A stretch of DNA of 64,000 nucleotides from Bradyrhizobium liaoningense (GTDB taxonomy: Bacteria > Pseudomonadota > Alphaproteobacteria > Rhizobiales > Xanthobacteraceae): the NCBI RefSeq assembly GCF_018130785.1, contig NZ_JAFCJT010000030.1, forward strand, positions 1 to 64,000, written 5' to 3'. The position numbers and the translations under genes were made by a program. The notes beneath the pieces were generated by a model that worked only from the letters and a program-made list of their open reading frames with translations, was not told the DNA's origin and did not search any database. Position 1 is the stretch's first letter; each line of letters starts with the position of its first letter. Shown one piece after another: positions 24,847 to 32,957 of the stretch.

Positions 24847-24875
24847 CCGGCGCGTGGATCAACTCCACGCGCCGG
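24847..24875 (+). terminator. Strong hairpin between xoxF and xoxG
   Basis: Perfect 12-bp stem CCGGCGCGTGGA / TCCACGCGCCGG with a 5-base loop, starting 19 bases after the xoxF stop. No T tract follows, so it is more likely a partial terminator or 3' mRNA-stabilising hairpin that raises xoxF over xoxG. Confidence 0.6.
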
Positions 24876-24909
24876 CTCGTCTCCACCTGATGCCTTCGAG
24901 GATCATCTC

Positions 24910-25431
24910 TTGCGTAAAATCTGCTTTGTCATCGCTGCGACCATCTTCGTGACTTCGGGAGGAATTGCCGTTGCGGACGGTCCGGGCGACCCGACCGCCG
25001 TCAAGAAGGAAGACGACGGAAAGTGGCTCGATAAGGAAGGAAACCCGACCTACAAGATTTCGGCCGACGGCACCGTGGACTGGTTCACCTATTCCGGATA
25101 TCGCCGCTATCACTCCGACTGCCACGTCTGCCATGGCCCCGACGGCATGGGATCCACCTACGCACCGTCGTTGAAGGATTCGGTCAAGACCATGAGCTAT
25201 GGCGACTTCCTCGGCGTCGTCGCCTCCGGTCGCAAGAACATCTCGACCGCGCAGGAGAACGTCATGCCCGCCTTCGGCGACAACCCGAACGTCGCCTGCT
25301 ACATGGACGATCTCTACGTCTATCTGCGCGCCCGCTCCGACGAGGCGTGGGGCCGTCAACGTCCCTCCAAGAAGGAGGAGAAGAACGAGACCTACACCAA
25401 GGCGGAAGACGCCTGCATGGGTAAGAAATGA
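24910..25431 (+). CDS. xoxG: Cytochrome c XoxG, electron acceptor of XoxF
   Basis: 173-residue periplasmic cytochrome cL type. TTG start at 24910 with GAGG at 24898-24901; the signal peptide ends GIAVADG. Haem attachment is CHVCHGP at 71-75, with the probable axial Met in ENVMPAFGD. The C-terminal tail is rich in Lys/Glu and ends DACMGKK, like other XoxG proteins with extra C-terminal residues. It receives electrons from XoxF-PQQ and passes them to terminal cytochromes. It is 81 bases from xoxF, behind a hairpin. Confidence 0.92.
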   Translation: MRKICFVIAATIFVTSGGIAVADGPGDPTAVKKEDDGKWLDKEGNPTYKISADGTVDWFTYSGYRRYHSDCHVCHGPDGMGSTYAPSLKDSVKTMSYGDFLGVVASGRKNISTAQENVMPAFGDNPNVACYMDDLYVYLRARSDEAWGRQRPSKKEEKNETYTKAEDACMGKK

Positions 25432-25488
25432 AGGTTACCAGGACCGATACCACCTCGTGGCGTCCTGCGAGAATTTGAGGAGTTTACG

Positions 25489-26598
25489 ATGAAGACACGT
25501 GCCGCCGTTGCTTTCGAAGCCAAGAAACCACTCGAGATCGTCGAAGTCGATCTGGAAGGACCGAAGGCCGGCGAAGTCCTGGTCGAGATCAAGGCGACGG
25601 GCATCTGCCATACCGACGCCTACACGCTCGACGGCTTCGACAGCGAAGGAATCTTCCCGTCGATCCTGGGGCATGAGGGCGCCGGTATCATCCGCGAGAT
25701 CGGACCGGGCGTGACCTCGGTGAAACCGGGCGACCACGTCATCCCGCTCTACACGCCGGAGTGCCGGCAGTGCAAAAGCTGCCTGAGCCAGAAGACCAAT
25801 CTCTGCACCGCGATCCGCGCGACGCAAGGCAAGGGCGTGATGCCTGACGGCACCAGCCGCTTCTCCTACAAGGGCAAGCCGGTCTACCACTACATGGGCT
25901 GCTCGACCTTCTCGAACTTCACCGTGCTGCCGGAGATCGCCGTCGCCAAGATCCGCGAGGACGCGCCGTTCGACAAGAGCTGCTACATCGGCTGCGGCGT
26001 CACCACCGGCGTCGGCGCCGTCGTCAACACCGCGAAGGTCACGCCGGGCTCCAATGTGGTCGTGTTCGGCCTCGGCGGCATCGGCCTCAACGTGATCCAG
26101 GGCGCCAAGATGGCCGGCGCCGACAAGATCATCGGCGTCGACATCAACGACTCCAAGGAGGATTGGGGCCGCCGGTTCGGCATGACCGAGTTCGTCAACC
26201 CCAAGAAGATCACCGGCGACATCGTCGCGCATCTGGTCAACCTGACCGACGGTGGCGCCGACTACACCTTCGATTGCACCGGCAACACCACCGTGATGCG
26301 CCAGGCGCTGGAAGCCTGCCATCGCGGCTGGGGCACCTCGATCATCATCGGCGTTGCCGAATCCGGCAAGGAGATCGCCACCCGCCCGTTCCAGCTCGTC
26401 ACCGGGCGCAACTGGCGCGGCACGGCCTTCGGCGGCGCCCGCGGCCGCACCGACGTGCCGAAGATCGTCGACTGGTACATGAACGGAAAGATCCAGATCG
26501 ATCCGATGATCACCCACGTGCTCAAGCTCGAGGAGATCAACAAGGGTTTTGACCTCATGCACGAGGGCAAATCCATCCGTTCAGTCGTCGTGTTCTAG
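25489..26598 (+). CDS. frmA: S-(hydroxymethyl)glutathione dehydrogenase / class III alcohol dehydrogenase
   Basis: 369-residue cytoplasmic NAD-dependent zinc enzyme oxidising S-hydroxymethylglutathione to S-formylglutathione. Catalytic zinc ligands are seen in GICHTDAYTLDG and GHEGAG; the structural zinc site is CRQCKSCLSQKTNLC. The Rossmann motif is VFGLGGIGLNVIQGAK. Strong ribosome site (GAGG) before ATG 25489. Placed right after xoxF-xoxG, it handles the formaldehyde that XoxF makes. The next enzyme, S-formylglutathione hydrolase, is not in the window. Confidence 0.96.
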   Translation: MKTRAAVAFEAKKPLEIVEVDLEGPKAGEVLVEIKATGICHTDAYTLDGFDSEGIFPSILGHEGAGIIREIGPGVTSVKPGDHVIPLYTPECRQCKSCLSQKTNLCTAIRATQGKGVMPDGTSRFSYKGKPVYHYMGCSTFSNFTVLPEIAVAKIREDAPFDKSCYIGCGVTTGVGAVVNTAKVTPGSNVVVFGLGGIGLNVIQGAKMAGADKIIGVDINDSKEDWGRRFGMTEFVNPKKITGDIVAHLVNLTDGGADYTFDCTGNTTVMRQALEACHRGWGTSIIIGVAESGKEIATRPFQLVTGRNWRGTAFGGARGRTDVPKIVDWYMNGKIQIDPMITHVLKLEEINKGFDLMHEGKSIRSVVVF

Positions 26599-26631
26599 CT
26601 CGAAAGCGTCACACCCAAGGAGGATCGACCC

Positions 26632-27195
26632 ATGACTGTTGCACTCCATCCCTCGATCGATAACGGCGTCAAACAGGGTAGCGGCAACTTTGCCGGTGGC
26701 ACACTGGTCTGCAAATGCACGGACCACCCGGTCAAGGTCGCGGTGAAGGGCGACGTCGCCCACAACCACGCCTGCGGCTGCACCAAGTGCTGGAAACCGC
26801 AAGGCGCGAACTTCTCGGTGGTCGCCGTGGTGCCGCGCCAGAACGTCAGCGTGACCGAGAACGGCGACAAGCTCCAGATCGTCGACGCTTCCGCGGTGAT
26901 CCAGCGCTACGCCTGCAAGGCCTGCGGCACGCACATGTACGGCCGCATCGAGAACAAGGGCCACCCGTTCTACGGCCTCGATTTCATCCATCCCGAGCTG
27001 TTCCAGGAGCAGGGCTCGCAGGCGCCGCAATTCGCCGCCTTCGTCTCCTCCGTGATCGAATCCGGCGTGAAGCCGGAACAGATGGCAGGGATCCGCTCGC
27101 GGCTGAAGGAAATCGGGCTTGAGCCCTATGACTGCCTGTCGCCGGCGCTGATGGACGCGATCGCGACCCACGTGGCGAAAGCCAAGGCTGCCTGA
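26632..27195 (+). CDS. gfa: S-(hydroxymethyl)glutathione synthase (glutathione-dependent formaldehyde-activating enzyme)
   Basis: 187 residues, ATG with AAGGAGG upstream. It accelerates condensation of formaldehyde with glutathione, giving the substrate of the dehydrogenase encoded 33 bases before. Zinc-binding cysteines lie in CKCTDHPVK, CGCTKCW and CKACGTHMYG, as in the Paracoccus Gfa fold. Length is normal for the family. xoxF-xoxG-frmA-gfa thus forms one functional unit from methanol to S-formylglutathione. Confidence 0.95.
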   Translation: MTVALHPSIDNGVKQGSGNFAGGTLVCKCTDHPVKVAVKGDVAHNHACGCTKCWKPQGANFSVVAVVPRQNVSVTENGDKLQIVDASAVIQRYACKACGTHMYGRIENKGHPFYGLDFIHPELFQEQGSQAPQFAAFVSSVIESGVKPEQMAGIRSRLKEIGLEPYDCLSPALMDAIATHVAKAKAA

Positions 27196-27233
27196 CAAGG
27201 CCGCCTGAACAGGCCCGCCAGACCTTCGCCGTG

Positions 27234-27278
27234 CCCGTCCGCTCGCTGGCCCCGACCATCGCCAGCGAGCCGGACGGG
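27234..27278 (+). terminator. Terminator-like hairpin after gfa
   Basis: Arms CCCGTCCGCTCGCTGGC and GCCAGCGAGCCGGACGGG pair over 17 bp with one bulged base around a 10-base loop, 38 bases past the gfa stop. The strong GC stem lacks a clear T run; it likely ends the xox-frmA-gfa transcript. Confidence 0.6.
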
Positions 27279-27337
27279 TCTGGCCCCAACCAATCGCTGC
27301 GATGCCTCCGCTTCGCACGACGCAAGACACGAGGGCC

Positions 27338-27363
27338 ATGAGCTCCTCAGATGAGCTCCTCAG
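27338..27363. repeat. 13-bp perfect tandem duplication
   Basis: ATGAGCTCCTCAG occurs twice head to tail. Each unit contains the palindrome GAGCTC. No function is evident. Confidence 0.6.
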
Positions 27364-27825
27364 TCCTGGTCTCTGAATGACTGCGCAGTGCCGCCGACTT
27401 CCCCTCGAAGTCCGCGCCTCTGCGTTTCTCCCTCCCTCGACTGAGGCATCCTGCTTCGTCCGCGCAGCCTCTGCCGGACGAAGCTTTTTTGTCGTGCACG
27501 TTTCGCAGGCGCAGGGGCGTGATGCCGCGCCCTGCTTTTGACAAACCTTCGTTGCAATCTTTTCCCGTCAAGAACAACCGGCTGTGAACGCCGGGCCGGC
27601 GCGGTCTCTGCTACGATTGCGTCGTCACGATGCCGCGCGAATTCAATCAATCAAGAACAAGACGGGAAGTAACAAGCACATCCGGACATCACGAGTCGCG
27701 TTCCAGCTTCCTGCCGGGATCTGCCCGCGCGGGAGAACAGGCCGGAATGCGGCGGCAACGGTCATTGCGTCGACCTGTGTCGGCAATGTTGAAATCAACA
27801 TGCTTATGAAGAGCGAGGGACCATC

Positions 27826-28278
27826 ATGATCAAGGTGAAGATCAACGGCCAGGAACAGAGCTGGGACGGCGACCCGGATCTCCCGCTACTCTGGTTCTTG
27901 CGTGACGAGGCCGGACTGACAGGCACCAAGTTCGGCTGCGGTCAGGCCCTGTGCGGCGCCTGCACCGTCATCGTCGACAAGGAGGCCGTGCGCTCCTGCA
28001 TCACGTCGATCAACGACGTCGCCGGGCGCGAGGTGACCACCATCGAGGGGCTGCATCCGAACGGCGATCATCCCGTCCAGAAAGCGTGGCGTCAGGTCAA
28101 CGTGCCCCAATGTGGCTTCTGCCAGGCTGGCCAGATCATGCAGGCCGCCGCACTGCTGATGGAGAACCCCAAGCCGTCGCACGACCAGATCCGCGAAGCG
28201 ATGGCCGGCAACATCTGCCGCTGCGGCTGCTACCAGCGCATCGAGAACGCAGTCCATCTCGCATCGACGGGAGTGTGA
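27826..28278 (+). CDS. (2Fe-2S) small subunit of a molybdenum hydroxylase (IorA type)
   Basis: 150 residues. The N-terminal ferredoxin domain has Cys38, Cys43 and Cys46 in FGCGQALCGACTV. The C-terminal four-helix domain has CGFCQAGQIM and CRCGCYQRI for the second cluster. It transfers electrons from the Mo centre of the large subunit encoded 1 base after its stop. The two-subunit form without a FAD subunit is that of isoquinoline 1-oxidoreductase and related periplasmic aldehyde dehydrogenases, which reduce cytochromes. Confidence 0.9.
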   Translation: MIKVKINGQEQSWDGDPDLPLLWFLRDEAGLTGTKFGCGQALCGACTVIVDKEAVRSCITSINDVAGREVTTIEGLHPNGDHPVQKAWRQVNVPQCGFCQAGQIMQAAALLMENPKPSHDQIREAMAGNICRCGCYQRIENAVHLASTGV

Positions 28279-28279
28279 C

Positions 28280-30592
28280 ATGAATTTCATCGACAACCCC
28301 GGGAAGCTTCGTGGCTTCGAGAAGCACATTCGGGTCGAGAAGGTCTCGCGCCGCAGCATCCTGAAGGGGCTCGGCGTCACCGGCGGCTTCGTGCTCGCCG
28401 CCCCCGTGATGTCGCGCCAGGCCTTCGCCTATGAGACCGGCGCCGGCAAGATGCCGCACGGCGTCGTGGTCGATCCGCGCGTCTTCGTCGCGGTCGCGCC
28501 CGACGGCACCGTCACCATCCTCGCCCACCGCGCCGAGATGGGCACCGGCGTGCGCACCAGCCTGCCGCTGATCGTGGCCGAGGAGATGGAAGCCGACTGG
28601 TCCAGGGTTAAGGTGGAGCAGGCCCATGGCGACGAGGTCAAGTTCGGCAACCAGGACACCGACGGCTCCCGCAGCACGCGGCATTATCTGATCCCGATGC
28701 GCCAGATCGGCGCCTCCGCCCGCACCATGCTGGAGCAGGCCGCCGCCAAGCGCTGGGGCGTGCCGGCGACCGAGGTCAAGGCCGTCAACCACGAGGTCGT
28801 CCATAGCGCCAGCGGCCGCAAGCTCGGCTTCGGCGAACTCGCTGCCGACGCCGCCAAGGAATCGGTGCCTGCTATCGAAGGCCTCAAGCTGAAGGACCCC
28901 AAGGACTTCCGCTATCTGGGCAAGGGCCAGGTCGGCATCGTCGATCTCCACGACATCACCACCGGCAAGGCGCGCTACGGCGCCGACGTACGCCTGCCCG
29001 GCATGAAGTATGCCGTGATCGCACGCCCGCCGGTGACCGGCGGCAAGCTGGTCTCGTTCGATCCGGACGCCGCGCTGAAGGTCCCCGGCGTCGAGAAGGT
29101 GATGCAGGCGCGCGGCTGGCCATGGCCGTCGAAATTCCAGCCGCTCGGCGGCGTCGCGGTGATCGCACGCAACACCGGCGCGGCAATCAAGGGCCGTGAC
29201 GCGTTGAAGCTGACCTGGGACGACGGCGCCAACGGCAAATACGACTCCGTCGCCTATCGCAAGGAGCTCGAGGAAGCCTCGCGCAAACCGGGCCTCGTCG
29301 TACGCCAGGAGGGTGACGCAGACGCTGCGCTGAAAGGCGCCGACAAGGTCGTCGTCGGCGAATACTATCTGCCGCACCTCGCCCATGTCAGCATGGAGCC
29401 GCCGGTCGCGGTCGCCGACGTCAAGGGCGACAAGGCGGAGATATGGGCGCCGGTGCAGAGCCCCGGCGGCACCCGCGAGGACGTCGCCAAGACGCTCGGC
29501 ATTCCCGAGGACAACGTCACCGTCAACGTGACGCTGCTCGGCGGCGGCTTCGGCCGCAAGTCGAAATGCGACTTCGCGCTCGAGGCCGCGCTTCTGTCGA
29601 AGGAGCTCGGTGCGCCCGTGAAGGTGCAGTGGACGCGCGAGGACGACCTCCACCACGACTTCCTGCACACGGTCTCCGTGGAACGGATCGAGGCGGGGCT
29701 CGACAAGAGCGGCAAGGTGATCGCCTGGCGCCACCGCAGCGTGGCGCCGACCATCGCCTCGACCTTCGCCGCCGGCGCAAATCATGCCGCACCGTTCGAG
29801 CTCGGCATGGGCCTCGTCGACATGCCTTTCGAGATCGCCAACATCTCCTGCGAGAACCCGGAGGCTGCGGCGTTCACCCGCATCGGCTGGTTCCGTTCGG
29901 TCTCGAACATCCCGCGCGCGTTCGCGGTGCAATCGATGGTCGGCGAGATCGCGCATGCGACCGGCCGCGACCAGAAGGAGACGCTGCTCGCGCTGATCGG
30001 CAGCCCACGCATCGTCAAGCCCGCCGTGAAAGATATGTGGAACTACGGCGAGCCCTATGACAGCTACCCGATCGACACCGCGCGCCTGCGCAAGGTGGTC
30101 GAGCTGGTCGCCGAGAAGGGCGAATGGGGCCGTCAGGTGCCAAAGGGCCATGGTCTCGGCATCGCCGTGCACCGCAGCTTCGTCAGCTACATCGCGACCA
30201 TCGTCGAGGTGGCCATCGACGAGAAGGGCAAGCTGTCGGTGCCGCGGGTCGACACCGCGATCGACTGCGGCACCTATGTCAACCCCGAGCGCATCGCCTC
30301 GCAGATCGAGGGCGCGGCGATCATGGGGCTTAGCCTCGCCAAATACGGCGCGGTCACCTTCAAGGACGGCAAGGTGGAGCAGAAGAACTTTGACGACTTC
30401 CAGGTCATCAGGATGGATGAATCCCCTGGGGTCACCAATGTCTACATCGTCCCGCCCGGACCCGACACGCCGCCGAGCGGCGTCGGCGAGCCCGGCGTGC
30501 CACCCTTCGCACCTGCACTGATGAATGCGATCTTCGCAGCCGCCGGCAAGCGTATTCGCAGCCTGCCGCTCGGCAAGCAATTGGAAGCATAG
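28280..30592 (+). CDS. Molybdopterin-binding large subunit of a periplasmic molybdenum hydroxylase (IorB type)
   Basis: 770 residues, with a Tat-type signal near residues 19-45 (VSRRSILKGLGVTGGF). Molybdenum cofactor segments include GGGFGRKSKCDFALEAA, and the catalytic Glu lies in PSGVGEPGVPPFAP near the C-terminus. Xanthine-dehydrogenase superfamily, IorB branch. With the preceding small subunit it would hydroxylate an N-heterocycle or oxidise an aldehyde in the periplasm. Location beside formaldehyde genes favours an aldehyde, but the substrate cannot be read from the sequence. Confidence 0.9.
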   Translation: MNFIDNPGKLRGFEKHIRVEKVSRRSILKGLGVTGGFVLAAPVMSRQAFAYETGAGKMPHGVVVDPRVFVAVAPDGTVTILAHRAEMGTGVRTSLPLIVAEEMEADWSRVKVEQAHGDEVKFGNQDTDGSRSTRHYLIPMRQIGASARTMLEQAAAKRWGVPATEVKAVNHEVVHSASGRKLGFGELAADAAKESVPAIEGLKLKDPKDFRYLGKGQVGIVDLHDITTGKARYGADVRLPGMKYAVIARPPVTGGKLVSFDPDAALKVPGVEKVMQARGWPWPSKFQPLGGVAVIARNTGAAIKGRDALKLTWDDGANGKYDSVAYRKELEEASRKPGLVVRQEGDADAALKGADKVVVGEYYLPHLAHVSMEPPVAVADVKGDKAEIWAPVQSPGGTREDVAKTLGIPEDNVTVNVTLLGGGFGRKSKCDFALEAALLSKELGAPVKVQWTREDDLHHDFLHTVSVERIEAGLDKSGKVIAWRHRSVAPTIASTFAAGANHAAPFELGMGLVDMPFEIANISCENPEAAAFTRIGWFRSVSNIPRAFAVQSMVGEIAHATGRDQKETLLALIGSPRIVKPAVKDMWNYGEPYDSYPIDTARLRKVVELVAEKGEWGRQVPKGHGLGIAVHRSFVSYIATIVEVAIDEKGKLSVPRVDTAIDCGTYVNPERIASQIEGAAIMGLSLAKYGAVTFKDGKVEQKNFDDFQVIRMDESPGVTNVYIVPPGPDTPPSGVGEPGVPPFAPALMNAIFAAAGKRIRSLPLGKQLEA

Positions 30593-30649
30593 AGGCGGGA
30601 ACACAAGGCGGCCTCGCGCCGTTTCCATCGATCTGACAGGAGCAGATCG

Positions 30650-30910
30650 ATGACCAACATCTCAAAGGCGCTCGCAGTCTCGTTGCTGTCGGGCGCCTTT
30701 TTCATACCAGCCGCTGGCGCGTTCGCCCAAACCAACACGACCCCGCCGACCACGGCCACGCGCCCCACCGCGCCCGACCAGAACTCACTCCCCAACGCCA
30801 CCGCCCCGCCCGCCTCGACCACCCAGACCACCGGGCAGAGCAGCACCGATCCCAAGGTTCAGGAGATGAACCAGAAGGAAAAGGACAAGGTGGACCGTCA
30901 CGGGAAGTAG
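30650..30910 (+). CDS. Small exported Thr/Pro-rich protein
   Basis: 86 residues. The ATG follows ACAGGAG. Signal peptide ends GAFAQT; the mature part is low-complexity (TTPPTTATRPTAPD) and ends with a charged helix (EMNQKEKDKVDRHGK). No family is recognised. Similar in style to the small exported protein at 38966. Confidence 0.65.
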   Translation: MTNISKALAVSLLSGAFFIPAAGAFAQTNTTPPTTATRPTAPDQNSLPNATAPPASTTQTTGQSSTDPKVQEMNQKEKDKVDRHGK

Positions 30911-30946
30911 TTGCCTGGCGCTTTTGCCCGCAAACGCTTCCGCATC

Positions 30947-30980
30947 GTCATGGCTGGCTCGTCCCGGCCATCAACGACCT
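30947..30980. repeat. Half copy of the dispersed palindromic repeat (D)
   Basis: GTCATGGCTGGCTCGTCCCGGCCATCAACG matches the left end of the 5633 element with a few changes; the right half is absent. Confidence 0.55.
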
Positions 30981-31028
30981 TTGCTTCGGCACGAAGTGGT
31001 GCGCAGATAGCGATCCATCACACATGCA

Positions 31029-31060
31029 AAATGCGGCGGACGTTGCCGTCCGCCGCATTT
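31029..31060 (-). terminator. Rho-independent-type terminator of the third PQQ dehydrogenase
   Basis: Perfect 14-bp stem AAATGCGGCGGACG / CGTCCGCCGCATTT with a 4-base loop, 41 bases past the leftward gene's stop. On that strand the stem ends in TTTT. Confidence 0.72.
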
Positions 31061-31100
31061 GCCCCCTGACGCTCCGCTTCCTTCGATCCGCCCGCGGAGC

Positions 31101-32840
31101 TTATTTCTTCAGCGCAAACACCCAGATGACGCCGCCCTGCGGCACATTGGATTCGATGCCGATATTGTTGGTCGCGAGCGCATCCTGGATGCGCTGCGCG
31201 TCGACGCCCCATCCGGACTGGATCGCGATGTATTGCGTGCCGTCGATCTCATAGGACGACGGCATGCCCATGATGCCGGAGTTGGTCTTCTGCTCCCACA
31301 GCAGCTCGCCGGTCTTGGCGTTAAAGGCGCGGAAGTTGCGGTCGTTGGTGCCGCCGACGAAGACGAGATCGCCTGCGGTCGCCGTCACTGAGCCGAACAA
31401 CTGCGACTTCGGGAAATTGTGCTGCCACACCTTCTTGCCGGTGGCGGGATCCCAGGCCTGGAGCTCGCCGAAATGATCCGCGCCGGGCTTGGTCTTCAGC
31501 CCGATGTCTTCCGGCTTGGTGCCGAGCCAGAGCTCGCCGGGCTTGAGCGGAAGCTTCTCGCCGGTAAATCCGCCGCAGAAATTCTCGTTGGCGGGCACGT
31601 AGACAAGGCCTGTCTTCTGGCTATAGGCCGCCGACGGCCAGTCCTTTCCGCCCCACAGCGACGGACAGAACTCGACGCGTTTGCCGACGGCCGGCTTGTG
31701 ATCGGGATCGACGATCGGCCGCCCGCTCTCGGCATCAATGCCCTTCCAGACGTCGGTGGAGACGAACGGCCAGCCGGCGACATAGTTGATCTTGGTCGGC
31801 GTGCGCTCGAGCACCCAGAAGATCGCGTCGCGGCCGGGATGGACCAGGCTCTTGATGTTGCGCCCATTGCGTTGCAGGTCGATCAGCATCGGCGCTTCGA
31901 CCTCGTCCCAGTCCCACGAATCGTTCTGGTGATACTGGTGATGGGTCTTGATCTTGCCGTTGCTGGGATCGAGCGCGAGCACCGACGAGGTGTAGAGATT
32001 GTCGCCGGGGTGCATCTCACCGGGCCACGGCGCGGCGTTGCCGACGCCCCAATAGATCGTCTTGGTGTCCTTGTCGTAATTGCCGGTCATCCAGGCCGAG
32101 CCGCCGCCGTTCTTCCAGTCGTCGCCCTGCCAGGTGTCGTGACCGGGCTCGCCCTCGCCCGGAATGGTGTAGGTCCGCCACAGCTCCTTGCCGTCCTTGG
32201 CATCGAATGCAGCGACATAGCCGCGCACGCCGAACTCGCCGCCGGAGCCGCCGACGATGACCTTGCCGTCGACGACCAGCGGCATCAGGGTCATGTACTG
32301 GCCCTTCTTGTAATCCTGCACCTTGGTGTCCCACACCACCTTGCCGGACTTGGCGTCGAGTGCCACGACATGGTCGTCGGTGGTGGCGAGATAGAGCTTG
32401 TCCTCCCAGAGGCCGACACCGCGGCTGGTCGGGTGCAACTGGAACAGATCGTCGGGGAGCTGCCGCTTGTAGCGCCAGTACTCGTCACCCGTCTTCGCGT
32501 TCAGCGCGATCACCTGGCCCATCGGCGTCGCCACGAACATCACACCGTTGTTGACGATCGGCGGCGCCTCGTGGCCTTCGACCACGCCGGTGGCAAACGT
32601 CCAGACCGGCGTGAGGTTCTTCACATTCGAGGTGTTGATCTGGTCGAGCGGGCTATAGCCCTGCCCGTCATAGGTGCGCCGATAGAGCATCCAGTTGCTG
32701 GGTTCCGGATTTTCCAGCCGCTGCGCGGTGACCGGAGAATAATTCTCGATCGGGCCGGCGCCGGCGGCGGTCGAGGCAAGACACGTGAAGGCGACGAAGC
32801 CGGACAGCAACCATTGCTTCCTGGTCATGGACGTTTTCAT
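31101..32840 (-). CDS. PQQ-dependent dehydrogenase without vicinal cysteines, predicted lanthanide type
   Basis: 579 residues; ATG 32840 after AGGGGAACG, signal peptide ending AGAG. Propeller blades are clear (ALNAKTGDEYWRYK, ALDAKSGKVVWDTK). The metal-site motif is SWDWDEVEAP with Asp310 and Asp312, so the lanthanide-type second Asp is present. The region that carries the CysCys pair in other members reads PTSRGVGLWED, with no cysteine. It is encoded just after a Rieske iron-sulfur protein on the same strand instead of a cytochrome c. It differs clearly from XoxF and the 15614 enzyme; substrate unknown. Confidence 0.88.
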   Translation of the reverse strand: MKTSMTRKQWLLSGFVAFTCLASTAAGAGPIENYSPVTAQRLENPEPSNWMLYRRTYDGQGYSPLDQINTSNVKNLTPVWTFATGVVEGHEAPPIVNNGVMFVATPMGQVIALNAKTGDEYWRYKRQLPDDLFQLHPTSRGVGLWEDKLYLATTDDHVVALDAKSGKVVWDTKVQDYKKGQYMTLMPLVVDGKVIVGGSGGEFGVRGYVAAFDAKDGKELWRTYTIPGEGEPGHDTWQGDDWKNGGGSAWMTGNYDKDTKTIYWGVGNAAPWPGEMHPGDNLYTSSVLALDPSNGKIKTHHQYHQNDSWDWDEVEAPMLIDLQRNGRNIKSLVHPGRDAIFWVLERTPTKINYVAGWPFVSTDVWKGIDAESGRPIVDPDHKPAVGKRVEFCPSLWGGKDWPSAAYSQKTGLVYVPANENFCGGFTGEKLPLKPGELWLGTKPEDIGLKTKPGADHFGELQAWDPATGKKVWQHNFPKSQLFGSVTATAGDLVFVGGTNDRNFRAFNAKTGELLWEQKTNSGIMGMPSSYEIDGTQYIAIQSGWGVDAQRIQDALATNNIGIESNVPQGGVIWVFALKK

Positions 32841-32957
32841 GGACGTTCCCCTTTTTCATCCGTTTGAATTCTTGTTTTGAATTCTTGTCGTTCGTCCCGT
32901 CGTCCGCCCCTCGGCGGATGCGGCCTCTCGTGACGCGGGCATACCCCGCACCGTCCA

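Larger units (their letters stand above)
27196..27825. other. 630-base intergenic region after gfa
   Basis: No credible gene. It contains the gfa terminator hairpin (27234-27278), a perfect 13-bp tandem duplication (27338-27363), and the promoter and ribosome site of the molybdenum hydroxylase operon at the right end (GAGCGAGGGA before ATG 27826). Open frames here lack ribosome sites and recognisable sequence. Confidence 0.5.

Noticed and set aside
27347..27650. Minus-strand open frames of 76 and 96 codons after gfa
   Set aside because: No ribosome sites, low-complexity Arg-rich translation, in a gap that contains repeats and a terminator.
28136..30628. 830-codon frame on the minus strand opposite the molybdenum hydroxylase large subunit
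   Set aside because: Complete antisense shadow of a well-recognised gene in high-GC DNA; translation is Asp/Arg/His-rich without domain motifs.
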